Notes under the pieces: model-generated
What the model was told of the DNA's origin: nothing
What the model saw: only the letters and a program-made list of their open reading frames with translations
Database searches by the model: none
Program-made: the position numbers and the translations under genes
Source of the DNA: CAZRHR01 sp964578885
Lineage (GTDB): Bacteria > Bacteroidota > Bacteroidia > CAIKAF01
Reading direction: 5' to 3'
Assembly: GCA_964578885.1 (NCBI GenBank)
Contig: CAZOEO010000003.1
Location: forward strand, 1-64,000
Length of the DNA: 64,000 nucleotides
Shown here: positions 44,886 through 54,190 of the stretch, one piece after another
Numbering within the stretch: the first letter of the stretch is position 1
Layout: each line of letters begins with the position of its first letter

Positions 44886-47800
44886 ATGGATACGTGTTTT
44901 CATCCGCTTTTTGCGTCGCTGCTGGAACGAGACTGGTTGGTTCAATTATCTCAAACGTCGCGAAAACCTGTTTATATCAAAGGCTTGTACGGCAGTAGCC
45001 TGGCCACCACTTTGCATGCACAGTTTTTACAAACGGCCACGCCCGGTCTTATTATTGCACAAGACAAGGAAGAAGCCGCCTACATTTTAAATGATCTTGA
45101 AACACTGGCCGGGACAGACCAGGTGGTCTTTTTCCCCGAATCCTACCGCCGCGCCTACGATCAGGAAGAAGAAACCGATAATGGTAATGTGCTGCTCCGC
45201 ACAGAAGCCCTGAACGCCATCCGCTCAGGAAAATTTGCCCATGTGGTAACTTACCCTGCTGCATTAGCAGAAAAAGTCATTACCAAAAAAGGCATTGAAC
45301 AAAAAATGCAACGCCTGGTACCCGGTGATCCTTTAGACCCGGATTTTGTATTCGACTTGTTGCTAAGTTTCGATTTTGAACGAGAAGATTTTGTTTATGA
45401 GCCCGGACAATTCGCCATGCGCGGAGGAATTATCGATGTGTTTTCCTACGCCCATGACCAACCTTTACGCCTCGAATTTTCTAAAAATGCCATTGCTGAA
45501 ATTCGCACGTTTAATCCTGAAAACCAATTAAGTACAGGAAATCTAAAGGAAGCTTTCATTATTCCCAACATCGAAAACAAACAAACGGAAGAGTTGCGAC
45601 TCCCATTGCCGGCCTTTATGGAAGGTAAACCTCATGTCTGGGTGTTCGATGTCAGACAAGCAGAGGAAGACATTCAGCGACGTTTTACACAAATCGAAGA
45701 GCTTTACGCTTCGAAAAACTTTACCATTGCCCAGGCACCACCTGAACAAAAATATTTAGACGGATTTGCATTCCGTTCCTGTTTACAAGATTTACCGCTT
45801 TTTATTTATAAAAGCGCAGTCACAGAAGGGGAAATGGTGGATGCCGCATTTCAACCTGCACCCGTAATCGCCAGAAATTATCCGCATTTATTGGAGCGAT
45901 TGTTATATTTTAAATCGCAAGAAATTCAAACCCTTATTCTTTGCAGCAAACCCAATCAACTCGAACGTTTACAACAGATTCTTACCGATTTACTGGCCCA
46001 GCAGAAATCAACCCTGACGCCCGAAGATTTGTTTACACCTGCCTTTTCTGTCTTACAGCAGGGATTTTGGGATGTTACCGGACGAAAAGTCATTTTTACC
46101 GACCACGAAATTTTTGACCGGCATCGGAGGTATCAGCTCAAAAATCGGTTTAGTGCCAACCAGGCGGTGACGCTAAAAGAGCTGACAGATTTACAGCCGG
46201 GCGATTTTGTAACCCATATCGATCATGGCGTAGGACAATTTGCGGGACTAGAGAAAACGCAGGTCAATGGCAAAGCGCAAGAAGCCGTTAAGATTGTGTT
46301 TAAAGACGGAGATGCCATTTTCGTGAGCATCCATGCCTTGCATCGCATTGCCCGTTTTTCCGGAAAAGATGGCAAAGCCCCTTCCCTATCTAAACTGGGT
46401 TCACCCGCCTGGCAAAACCTGAAAGCCAAAACCCGTCAAAAGGTACGCACTTTGGCCTTTGACCTTTTATCTCTGTATGCCCGTAGAAAAACGGAGAAAG
46501 GATTTGCATTTTCCGGTGACAATCCATGGATGCATGAGTTGGAAGCGAGTTTTCCCTGGGAGGAAACGCCAGATCAGGCCAAAGCCATTTCAGATATCAA
46601 AGCAGACATGGAACGGCCTATTCCCATGGATCGCCTGGTTTGCGGAGATGTGGGATTCGGAAAAACAGAAGTGGCTATCCGCGCGGCGTTTAAAGCCGTT
46701 TGCGACCATAAACAAGTCGCTATTTTGGTCCCCACCACCATTTTGGCATTCCAGCATTTTAAAACATTTTCAAATCGACTTAAGCACATGCCCTGCCGTG
46801 TGGCTTATATCAACCGATTTCGGTCGGCGAAACAACAAAAAGATACCCTGGAAGATGTGGCCAATGGAAAAATTGACATTCTTATTGGGACACATAAACT
46901 GCTTTCCGGGCAAATTCAATTTAAAGACCTCGGATTATTGATTATCGATGAAGAACAGAAATTTGGGGTATCAGCCAAGGACAAACTCAAAACCCTGAAG
47001 GTTCACGTAGATACCCTGACCCTCACGGCCACGCCCATTCCTCGCACCTTGCAGTTTTCGCTCATGGGCGCAAGAGATTTATCCGTGATCCGCACTCCTC
47101 CAGCCAACCGCCAGCCCGTTATTACCGAATTAAAAGGACTCAACGAAGCATTTATCCGCGATGCCATTTTATACGAAATAAACCGGAATGGACAGGTTTT
47201 CTTCCTGCACAACCGGGTGCAAAACCTTCCGGAAATCACCGGGATGATTCAGCGGTTGGTTCCCGACGCACGCGTTCGGTCGGCACATGGGCAAATGGAT
47301 GGAAAACAATTGGAGCAGGTGATGCTGGATTTTATCGATGGTGATTTCGATGTTTTGGTCAGTACATCTATTGTGGAAAATGGACTGGATGTGCCCAACG
47401 CCAACACCATCATCATCAACCAAGCACAGAACTTCGGGCTCAGTGATTTACACCAAATGCGCGGACGGGTAGGACGAGGCAACCGGAAAGCCTTCTGCTA
47501 TCTGGTAACGCCCCCTTTTTACACGTTGAGCAGCGAAAGTCGCCGGAGACTTCAGGCCTTAATCGAATTCTCCGACTTAGGCAGTGGCTTTAACATTGCC
47601 ATGAAAGATTTAGATATCCGCGGAGGAGGCGATTTGCTTGGTGCGGATCAAAGCGGATTCATTCAGGAAATGGGATTAGAAACCTATCAGCGAATCTTGT
47701 CCGATGCGGTGCGGGAACTCAAGGAAAAAGAATTCCAGGACGTGTTCAGGGAGGAACTCAGTAGAGCCGATCACCAATGGGTGGACGACTGCCATATTGA

Positions 47801-48266
47801 CACCGATTTAGACATCATGCTGCCTGAGCAATACGTAGATCAAATTGCAGAAAGGCTTGCCCTGTATAAAGAATTAGATCATTTGGAAAAAGAGGAAGAG
47901 CTGGTGTCTTTTGTAAAACGTTTGGAAGACCGGTTCGGACCATTACCACCCCCGGCTGCGGCATTAATAGACACCATTCGGTTGAGAAACTTAGGAAGAA
48001 CACTCGGTTTCGAAAAAATCAGCCTGAAAAACCAACAAATGTCACTTCATTTCCCGTCGAAACCCGATGCACCCTTTTTTGAATCCAATCTTTTTCAATG
48101 GATTTTGCAGAAAGTGGCGTCTTGGCCAAATGCAGAACTCAAACAAAAACAGACCAAATTGTCTTTACTGATAAAAGGAATACCACATGTGCATTCGGCC
48201 TACCAAAAATTACAACAATTGCAGCCACAGGAATCCACCATGCAGGAAACCGCGCAAGTGCCATAA
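44886..48266 (+). CDS. mfd: Transcription-repair coupling factor
   Basis: Mfd pushes stalled RNA polymerase off DNA and recruits UvrA. The N-terminal UvrB-like module occupies about residues 1-350. The RNA polymerase-interacting domain starts at LQPGDFVTHIDHGVGQFAG (near 440). The RecG-like translocase has Walker A GDVGFGKTE near 585 and a DEEQ box (IIDEEQKFG) near 685, then TATPIPRT and the TRG-like region GRVGRGNRKAFCYL. The UvrA-inhibiting D7 domain ends the protein. Length 1126 fits. A one-mismatch -7 element (TATCTTTA) lies six bases before the ATG. Confidence 0.96.
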   Translation: MDTCFHPLFASLLERDWLVQLSQTSRKPVYIKGLYGSSLATTLHAQFLQTATPGLIIAQDKEEAAYILNDLETLAGTDQVVFFPESYRRAYDQEEETDNGNVLLRTEALNAIRSGKFAHVVTYPAALAEKVITKKGIEQKMQRLVPGDPLDPDFVFDLLLSFDFEREDFVYEPGQFAMRGGIIDVFSYAHDQPLRLEFSKNAIAEIRTFNPENQLSTGNLKEAFIIPNIENKQTEELRLPLPAFMEGKPHVWVFDVRQAEEDIQRRFTQIEELYASKNFTIAQAPPEQKYLDGFAFRSCLQDLPLFIYKSAVTEGEMVDAAFQPAPVIARNYPHLLERLLYFKSQEIQTLILCSKPNQLERLQQILTDLLAQQKSTLTPEDLFTPAFSVLQQGFWDVTGRKVIFTDHEIFDRHRRYQLKNRFSANQAVTLKELTDLQPGDFVTHIDHGVGQFAGLEKTQVNGKAQEAVKIVFKDGDAIFVSIHALHRIARFSGKDGKAPSLSKLGSPAWQNLKAKTRQKVRTLAFDLLSLYARRKTEKGFAFSGDNPWMHELEASFPWEETPDQAKAISDIKADMERPIPMDRLVCGDVGFGKTEVAIRAAFKAVCDHKQVAILVPTTILAFQHFKTFSNRLKHMPCRVAYINRFRSAKQQKDTLEDVANGKIDILIGTHKLLSGQIQFKDLGLLIIDEEQKFGVSAKDKLKTLKVHVDTLTLTATPIPRTLQFSLMGARDLSVIRTPPANRQPVITELKGLNEAFIRDAILYEINRNGQVFFLHNRVQNLPEITGMIQRLVPDARVRSAHGQMDGKQLEQVMLDFIDGDFDVLVSTSIVENGLDVPNANTIIINQAQNFGLSDLHQMRGRVGRGNRKAFCYLVTPPFYTLSSESRRRLQALIEFSDLGSGFNIAMKDLDIRGGGDLLGADQSGFIQEMGLETYQRILSDAVRELKEKEFQDVFREELSRADHQWVDDCHIDTDLDIMLPEQYVDQIAERLALYKELDHLEKEEELVSFVKRLEDRFGPLPPPAAALIDTIRLRNLGRTLGFEKISLKNQQMSLHFPSKPDAPFFESNLFQWILQKVASWPNAELKQKQTKLSLLIKGIPHVHSAYQKLQQLQPQESTMQETAQVP

Positions 48267-48351
48267 AGGCTGAGGAGACTTGCATTTTCACAAAAAAACC
48301 ACCGTATAACGCCTTTTTTCTAAGAAAATAACAACTAAAGCTGAATGCTAT

Positions 48352-48359
48352 TACTTTTG
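48352..48359 (+). promoter_or_regulatory. -7 element of lhgO, flush with the start codon
   Basis: TACTTTTG matches TAnnTTTG exactly and is six bases before the ATG at 48366; no TTTG is found at the -33 position. Confidence 0.45.
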
Positions 48360-48365
48360 TAACCT

Positions 48366-49622
48366 ATGGTCTTGGATTTAAACAGCAAAACCTTTGATAT
48401 CGCGATTGTAGGCGGAGGAATTGTAGGCGCCGCAACGGCTTATCGGCTTCAGGAAGCTTATCCCCATTTGCACATTGCCTTATTGGAAAAAGAAGCCCAT
48501 TTGGCCGATCATCAAACGGGCAACAATTCGGGGGTTATTCATTCCGGAATTTATTATAAACCAGGCAGTCACAAAGCCAGAAACTGTGTAGAAGGCCGAA
48601 GAGAACTGGTTGCTTTTGCCAAAAAATATCACATTGCTCATGAAGTTTGTGGTAAAGTGATTGTGGCAGTAGATGAGGAAGAAGCCGGACGTCTGCAAGG
48701 CATTTACAAACGCGGTGTTGAAAACGGCATCGAGGGCATACGGATGATCAACGGTGACGAAATCCGTGAGATTGAACCCTATTGCGCCGGAATTGCAGGC
48801 ATTCATGTGCCATGTACGGGCATTATCGATTTCCGCGGGGCCACTGAAAAAATGGCGGAACTCGTCCTGGAAATCCAGCCAGAAAGTCGCATTTACTTGA
48901 ATACAAGGGTACAAGAGGTCTCGGAAGAAGGCGGCATAAAAGTTCTCCAAACCAATCAAGGCACCTTACGCGCAAAATTTGCCATTTTCTGCGGAGGTTT
49001 ACATTCAGATCGTTTGGCCAAAAAAGACGGTGTCGAACTGAACATGAGAATTGTAGGATTCAGAGGCGATTATTATGAATTGTCCGAAAAGGGCATGCAC
49101 AAAGTAAAAAACCTGATTTATCCTGTGCCCAATCCAGCCTTTCCATTTTTAGGTGTACATTTTACCCGTATGGCCCTTGGAGGTGTAGAATGTGGACCCA
49201 ACGCCGTATTCACTTTTAAAAGAGAAGGTTACGGAAAAACAGATTTCAGTTTAGTGGATACCACGGAAGCCTTGGGCTACAGCGGAACGTGGAAATTATT
49301 TTTCAAACACTGGAGGTTCGGATTAGAAGAATATCGCAGGGCCTTTTCCAGAAAACTTTTCCTCAAAACCCTTCAGCGTCTAATTCCAGACCTCAAGGAT
49401 GAAGATTTAAAACCCGGTCGTGCAGGCGTTCGCGCCATGGCACTGGGTCCCGATGGAGAAATGATTGACGACTTTCATATCGCCTATCGAAATGCCTCCA
49501 TTCATGTGTTAAACGCACCATCTCCGGCTGCAACCGCCTGTCTTTCCATTGGAGCAGACATTCGAGACATGGCCAAAACCCATTTCGGGCTGGGAGATTT
49601 TACCAAACCAGACGCCCTATGA
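48366..49622 (+). CDS. lhgO: L-2-hydroxyglutarate oxidase
   Basis: This FAD enzyme oxidises L-2-hydroxyglutarate to 2-oxoglutarate and feeds electrons to the quinone pool. The N-terminal FAD fold is IAIVGGGIVGAATAYRL. NNSGVIHSGIYYKPGSHKA is the LhgO signature, and GIHVPCTGIIDFR and GRAGVRAMALGPDGEMIDDF support it. Length 418 fits. It overlaps the next gene by four bases, and that gene overlaps a GlcD-like dehydrogenase gene, so the three form one operon. Confidence 0.94.
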   Translation: MVLDLNSKTFDIAIVGGGIVGAATAYRLQEAYPHLHIALLEKEAHLADHQTGNNSGVIHSGIYYKPGSHKARNCVEGRRELVAFAKKYHIAHEVCGKVIVAVDEEEAGRLQGIYKRGVENGIEGIRMINGDEIREIEPYCAGIAGIHVPCTGIIDFRGATEKMAELVLEIQPESRIYLNTRVQEVSEEGGIKVLQTNQGTLRAKFAIFCGGLHSDRLAKKDGVELNMRIVGFRGDYYELSEKGMHKVKNLIYPVPNPAFPFLGVHFTRMALGGVECGPNAVFTFKREGYGKTDFSLVDTTEALGYSGTWKLFFKHWRFGLEEYRRAFSRKLFLKTLQRLIPDLKDEDLKPGRAGVRAMALGPDGEMIDDFHIAYRNASIHVLNAPSPAATACLSIGADIRDMAKTHFGLGDFTKPDAL

Positions 49623-50170
49623 GCATGTTCAACCTATTCGGAAAAAAGAAAATAAAAGCCGCCGAGCTGGCGCCCACCTACGCTTTCACTATTTATCAGG
49701 CCATTGAAGCGGGATTTCCGGAAATTACGGGTTATCTGAATGAAGATACCGATTTCGCCAAAGCGCCTGCCATTAATCCTTCGGAAGACGAGTGGTTCAT
49801 TTATATCATTTTTGCAGGAAACCTTCTCCATTTAGAGCATCACTTTCCACAGGATCAAGTCGCAGACCTTACCCGGGTTTTTGCCCATCAGTTTACCTCG
49901 ATGATGGGAAAAGACCCATTGGACGACAGCCAAATGCTGTACGATTATATCGAATACCTGAATAAACTGATTCAGGAACAAAACTCCATCGCGAAAGCCA
50001 TGGCCCTCGCCATTTTCCGCAAATATGATTTGGGAAAATATCAGGAAGAACATTTTCAAAAACAGGATATTCCCAGTCCGAAAGTGATGAAAGACCTGTC
50101 CGACATGGTCATGTATTTCCTTTGGAATTGGGAGGATTACCTCAGCAAGTACAAAGTAACTTTGTCATGA
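49619..50170 (+). CDS. Conserved-looking protein of unknown function between two 2-hydroxyacid oxidases
   Basis: I do not recognise the family. The 183-residue product has a basic start (FGKKKIKAAE), no signal peptide and no membrane segment, and appears mostly helical, with acidic loops and aromatic patches (EEHFQKQDI, FLWNWEDYLSKYK). Its start overlaps lhgO and its end overlaps the GlcD-like gene by four bases each, which argues strongly that it is real and works with them. Confidence 0.8.
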   Translation: MSMFNLFGKKKIKAAELAPTYAFTIYQAIEAGFPEITGYLNEDTDFAKAPAINPSEDEWFIYIIFAGNLLHLEHHFPQDQVADLTRVFAHQFTSMMGKDPLDDSQMLYDYIEYLNKLIQEQNSIAKAMALAIFRKYDLGKYQEEHFQKQDIPSPKVMKDLSDMVMYFLWNWEDYLSKYKVTLS

Positions 50171-51597
50171 AATTCAACCCCGTAACCCAAAACGATCTGG
50201 AGGCTTTTGCGCGAATGTTACCCGCGCATGCCATGGTTACGGACACCACGGAAAAATTGGCTTACGGAAGCGACGAAACGGAAGATTTCTGTTTTCCGCC
50301 CGAAGTAGTCCTTTTTCCCGAATCCACGGCACAAGTTTCTGATATATTGGCGTATTGTCACCAACGACATATTCCTGTAACCACACGTGGTGCAGGTACG
50401 GGTTTAAGTGGTGGCGCCCTTCCTGTTTATGGAGGCGTTTGCCTTTCCATGAAAAAAATGAATCAAATCCTGAAAATCGATACCGAAAATCTTCAGGTAC
50501 AGACTCAACCTGGCGTTATTACGCAAGTTTTACAGGAAACAGTTGCGGCGCATGGTTTATTTTATCCACCTGACCCATCCAGCAGAGGCTCTTGTTTTAT
50601 TGGAGGAAATATCGCAGAAAATGCCGGTGGACCAAGGGCTGTAAAATATGGGGTAACCAAAGATTGGGTGCTTAATTTAGAAGCGGTTCTGGCAGACGGA
50701 ACCATTCTAGAAACGGGCGCCAATGTTTTAAAAAATGCCACAGGATACAACCTCACACAACTTTTGGTGGGCAGTGAAGGTACGCTGGCCGTAGTCACCA
50801 AAGCTGTTTTAAAACTCATCCCACATCCCACTTTACAATGGGTCATGCTGGTACCTTTTTACCACGCCAAAGACGCATGTGTGGCTGTAAATGCTATTTT
50901 CCAGGCAGGCATCACGCCATCCGCCATGGAATTTATGGAACGGGACGCACTGGACTGGACGTTGAAATACAAACCGGAAATCCGCATGGAGATCCCGTCT
51001 GATATCCAGGCGCATTTACTGATTGAAATAGACGGATTTCGCGAAGAAGAATTAATGGCACAAGCTGAGGCCATTCACCAAACCCTAGCCCATTTCCATA
51101 CCGGAGAGTTTTTATTGGCCACCGCTGCCGCAGAAAAAGAGGCCCTTTGGAAATTGAGAAGAAGCGTGGGCGAAGCCGTAAAATCAAATTCCGTTTATAA
51201 AGAAGAAGATACAGTAGTTCCCAGATTCAAATTGCCCGAATTATTGGAAACAGTAAAACGGATTGGTCAGCAGTATGGATTCACCTCCGTTTGTTATGGC
51301 CATGCGGGCGATGGCAACCTCCATGTGAACATAATTCGGGGAAACTTACCCGGGGAAGTGTGGGAAAAAACCTTGCCGATGGCCATTCGGGAGCTTTTTA
51401 CAGAAGTACGTGCCATGGGCGGCACCTTATCCGGAGAACACGGCATCGGTTGGGTTCAGAAAAACTATATGGATTTGGTTTTCAGCCAGCCGCATTTACA
51501 ATTAATGCAGCACATCAAAGCCTGCTTCGATCCAAAAGGTATTTTAAATCCCGGAAAAATTTTCCCGGATCAAATGGTGGAAACCACAAAAACCTGA
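50167..51597 (+). CDS. FAD-linked 2-hydroxyacid dehydrogenase, GlcD-like
   Basis: The 476-residue protein is a VAO-type flavoprotein. The FAD domain has PVTTRGAGTGLSGGA, GLFYPPDPSSRGSCFIGGNI and LVGSEGTLAVVT. The oxidase C-terminal domain has VCYGHAGDGNLHVNII and LSGEHGIGWVQK, with the metal-binding histidines. It lacks the Fe-S/CCG part of larger D-2-hydroxyglutarate dehydrogenases. Substrates could be glycolate, D-lactate or D-2-hydroxyglutarate; next to lhgO the last is attractive. The ATG at 50167 overlaps the preceding stop (ATGA). Confidence 0.88.
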   Translation: MKFNPVTQNDLEAFARMLPAHAMVTDTTEKLAYGSDETEDFCFPPEVVLFPESTAQVSDILAYCHQRHIPVTTRGAGTGLSGGALPVYGGVCLSMKKMNQILKIDTENLQVQTQPGVITQVLQETVAAHGLFYPPDPSSRGSCFIGGNIAENAGGPRAVKYGVTKDWVLNLEAVLADGTILETGANVLKNATGYNLTQLLVGSEGTLAVVTKAVLKLIPHPTLQWVMLVPFYHAKDACVAVNAIFQAGITPSAMEFMERDALDWTLKYKPEIRMEIPSDIQAHLLIEIDGFREEELMAQAEAIHQTLAHFHTGEFLLATAAAEKEALWKLRRSVGEAVKSNSVYKEEDTVVPRFKLPELLETVKRIGQQYGFTSVCYGHAGDGNLHVNIIRGNLPGEVWEKTLPMAIRELFTEVRAMGGTLSGEHGIGWVQKNYMDLVFSQPHLQLMQHIKACFDPKGILNPGKIFPDQMVETTKT

Positions 51598-51619
51598 TTC
51601 CGAAAAATAATTGTAGCCC

Positions 51620-52411
51620 TCAGGCATTCGATTTTTCCAATCTCCGAATCACCTCTTTTGGTGAAAGTTGGGTGTATAAATGCCCTTCCACAGCCAGGGC
51701 GATGTCGCCCGTTTCTTCGCTCACCGACACCGCAATGGCGTCGCTTACCTCCGTAATACCAATGGCTGCTTTATGTCGCATTCCGCGGTTTCCGGCGATT
51801 TCATGATTTTCGGTAAGCGGAAGCATGCATCGGGCGCGCAAAATTTTATTGCCTTTTATTAAGACCGCACCATCGTGTAAAGGAGTATTTTTGATAAAAA
51901 GCTGCTCCAGAAGAGGAGCCGTGAGCGTAGCTTCAATCGGAACGCCACTGCGGGCATAGTACCTCAATTCAGAATTTCTTAAAAACACCAGCAGTGCGCC
52001 AGTTCGATTGGCAGAAAGGCGGGTGAGCGCCGTTTCAAGTGAAGAAAAATCTAATGTAGCTAGTCCCGACTGACGCGCGGGGTCCGGAAAAAACCTGCGT
52101 AGGAAAGAAAGTCTTCGGCCACCGGCATTGGAACCAAGTAAAATCAAGAAACGACGGACCTCTTGCTGAAAAACAAGAATAAAGGCAAGCATTCCCAAAC
52201 CCGTAAACTGACCGAGCAAACTGGAAAGTACGTGCATATCCAGGACTTCTACCAACCAATAAATGGCATAAATCACCAACATGGCGAAGAAAATCCTAAG
52301 GGCTACTGTACCCTTAACAATTTGATACAACTGATATAAAACGATGGATACCAGAAAAATATCCAGGGCATCGACCCACCTGAATTGTAAAAAAAGGAGC
52401 TTAGACACCAT
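51620..52411 (-). CDS. cdaA: Diadenylate cyclase CdaA
   Basis: CdaA joins two ATP into cyclic di-AMP, a signal for osmotic and wall homeostasis. Three membrane segments occupy residues ~13-85. The DAC domain has LHDGAVLIKG (DGA at 180-182) and GNRGMRHKAAIG. The usual RHR motif reads RHK here (212-214), a conservative change. Length 263 is typical. It is 19 bases behind folP on the same strand. Confidence 0.92.
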   Translation of the reverse strand: MVSKLLFLQFRWVDALDIFLVSIVLYQLYQIVKGTVALRIFFAMLVIYAIYWLVEVLDMHVLSSLLGQFTGLGMLAFILVFQQEVRRFLILLGSNAGGRRLSFLRRFFPDPARQSGLATLDFSSLETALTRLSANRTGALLVFLRNSELRYYARSGVPIEATLTAPLLEQLFIKNTPLHDGAVLIKGNKILRARCMLPLTENHEIAGNRGMRHKAAIGITEVSDAIAVSVSEETGDIALAVEGHLYTQLSPKEVIRRLEKSNA

Positions 52412-52429
52412 GGCTTAAATATCGGAATT

Positions 52430-53275
52430 TTATCCCGGATGAGTGCGGTAGGCTTCGAAGACTGCCACGGCCTGAACGGTTTCCTTTACATCATGTACCC
52501 GAAGAATGGAAGCACCACCCACCATGGCCAGGGTGGCAGCCGCAATGGAACCCGGCAATACTTCCGCGGCCGGCAATTTGCAGACTTCCTGAATCATTCT
52601 TTTTCTGGAAACGCCAATGAGCAACGGCGCGTCCAGAATTTGCTGTATAAAAGGAAGTTGATGCAATAGGGCATAATTGTGCGTCAAGGTTTTCCCAAAT
52701 CCAAAACCGGGATCGACCAACACATCCATCACTCCCAATCCATACAGTTTTTTAAGTTTCTGATGTAATTCCTGCGTAACCTCACGAACCACATCGGTGT
52801 AATGCGGAGCCTGCTGCATGGTCTGGGGCGTTCCCTGCGCATGAGTGAGCACGTAAGGGACCTGATGTTTGGCCACCATTTTCCAAAGGTCGGGATCCCA
52901 TTGTCCACCACTCACATCATTAATGAGTTGGCCTCCATTTTTCAAAGCCACTTCAGCCACTTCGGCCCGATATGTATCTATGGAAATGGGAATGGAAACA
53001 CCAAGACTGCGCACCACTTCCAGGCCAAGCATCACCGCCTCCGTTTCTTCGTGAACTGAACAAGGTTTTGCTCCCGGCCGCGTGCTCATTCCCCCAATGT
53101 CCAGTATATCCGCACCCTGCTCCACCATTTCCCGGATTCTAATCGCCAACGACTCCTGGTTTACATACCGTCCACCATCGAAAAACGAGTCAGATGTAAT
53201 ATTCAGAATGCCCATGACCATCGGGCGGTGCAACGAGACCAACTGACCTCCGAAGCGCAGATAACGTTTGTTCAT
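52430..53275 (-). CDS. folP: Dihydropteroate synthase
   Basis: FolP joins p-aminobenzoate to the pterin diphosphate in folate synthesis; it is the sulfonamide target. MGILNITSDSFFDGG is the N-terminal signature, ADILDIGGMSTRPGA the second, and LINDVSGG, DPGFGFGKTLTHN and LIGVSRKR follow. The ATG at 53275 (MNKRYLRF) is preferred to one 42 bases upstream, which would overlap the divergent DUF1599 gene. About 281 residues from this start. The folP-cdaA pair is common in Bacteroidota. Confidence 0.95.
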   Translation of the reverse strand: MNKRYLRFGGQLVSLHRPMVMGILNITSDSFFDGGRYVNQESLAIRIREMVEQGADILDIGGMSTRPGAKPCSVHEETEAVMLGLEVVRSLGVSIPISIDTYRAEVAEVALKNGGQLINDVSGGQWDPDLWKMVAKHQVPYVLTHAQGTPQTMQQAPHYTDVVREVTQELHQKLKKLYGLGVMDVLVDPGFGFGKTLTHNYALLHQLPFIQQILDAPLLIGVSRKRMIQEVCKLPAAEVLPGSIAAATLAMVGGASILRVHDVKETVQAVAVFEAYRTHPG

Positions 53276-53315
53276 TCCATTTCCAATTGCGACCTTCGCT
53301 CCAAAGCGCATCAGC

Positions 53316-53858
53316 ATGACGCAAACTTTACAGGAATATCGGGAGACGTTAAAGGTATGTAAATCCGTGTTTATGACGAAAGCCGCGGATTACGGAACCT
53401 CATGGCGCGTCTTACGGCCGTCTTCACTTACCGATCAGATTTTCATTAAAGCGCAGAGAATCAAAACCATCATGGAAAAAGAAGCCATGGTGGAAGAAGG
53501 GATTCTCCCGGAATTCATCGGTATCGTGAATTATTGCCTCATGGCAATTATCCAACTGGAAGCTGCGCCGGATTTACCTGAAGAGTTGCCCATCACCGTC
53601 GTAGAACGTTTGTACGACGACACTGCCAGCCGCGTAGAGAACTTGATGGTCGCAAAAAATCATGATTATGGAGAAGCCTGGCGCCAAATGCGGATCAGCA
53701 CTTTTGTAGACATGATGTTGATGCGGGTAAAAAGAATTCGCCAAATCGAAGACTTACAGGGAAAAACACAAGCCAGTGAAGGCATCGACGCGAATTACAT
53801 GGACATGATGAACTATGCCATGTTTGCCTTGATTCAGCTCAGATATACCCAAAACTAA
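53316..53858 (+). CDS. DUF1599 protein with two internal repeats
   Basis: This 180-residue protein has two similar halves. KAADYGTSWRVLRPSSLTDQ and the following helix (RIKTI) in the first correspond to KNHDYGEAWRQMRISTFVDM and RVKRIRQIE in the second, and both end with an N-Y-x-x-x-A-x-I/Q-L helix. DUF1599 is also called a nucleotide modification-associated domain; its all-helical fold suggests a nucleotide-binding role, but no reaction is proven. ATG 53316 is chosen from the family start. It is divergent from folP. Confidence 0.85.
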   Translation: MTQTLQEYRETLKVCKSVFMTKAADYGTSWRVLRPSSLTDQIFIKAQRIKTIMEKEAMVEEGILPEFIGIVNYCLMAIIQLEAAPDLPEELPITVVERLYDDTASRVENLMVAKNHDYGEAWRQMRISTFVDMMLMRVKRIRQIEDLQGKTQASEGIDANYMDMMNYAMFALIQLRYTQN

Positions 53859-54143
53859 ACTTTCTGAACCCTTATTGTAAAACCAGCTTTTCCGAAATAT
53901 TCCTAAAGTAGTATACTCTCCCTCAATTAGATAACTTCCTTTTGGCCATTCGGAACAAGGCCAATTAAAAGTTCCCTCCGCGGCTCTGGTCGTTGGGTCA
54001 ACATGGTTCTACCACCCTATCTATGGCGGTTAAATGCCATACACCCCTCGTTGTAGAAGGTGGAAAAAGAGGTTAAAATGTGATGCATGGATTGTGGCTA
54101 CTTTATAGGTAGCATTTATCTTTAAGGTAGTTTTTATAAAAAA
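53859..54143. other. Convergent intergenic region with a structured segment
   Basis: No gene is seen. At 54007-54058 TTCTAC and GTAGAA enclose a hairpin of TATGGC (54022-54027) and GCCATA (54036-54041). In addition CCACC (54012-54016) can pair with GGTGG (54059-54063) across it. Confidence 0.4.
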
Positions 54144-54170
54144 AATGCCTTTCCGAAATGGAAAGGCATT
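54144..54170 (-). terminator. Terminator of the zinc metallopeptidase gene
   Basis: AATGCCTTTCC (54144-54154) and GGAAAGGCATT (54160-54170) make an 11-pair stem with a five-base loop, followed by T on the minus strand. Confidence 0.9.
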
Positions 54171-54190
54171 AGATATGGAAAATCAAAAAT

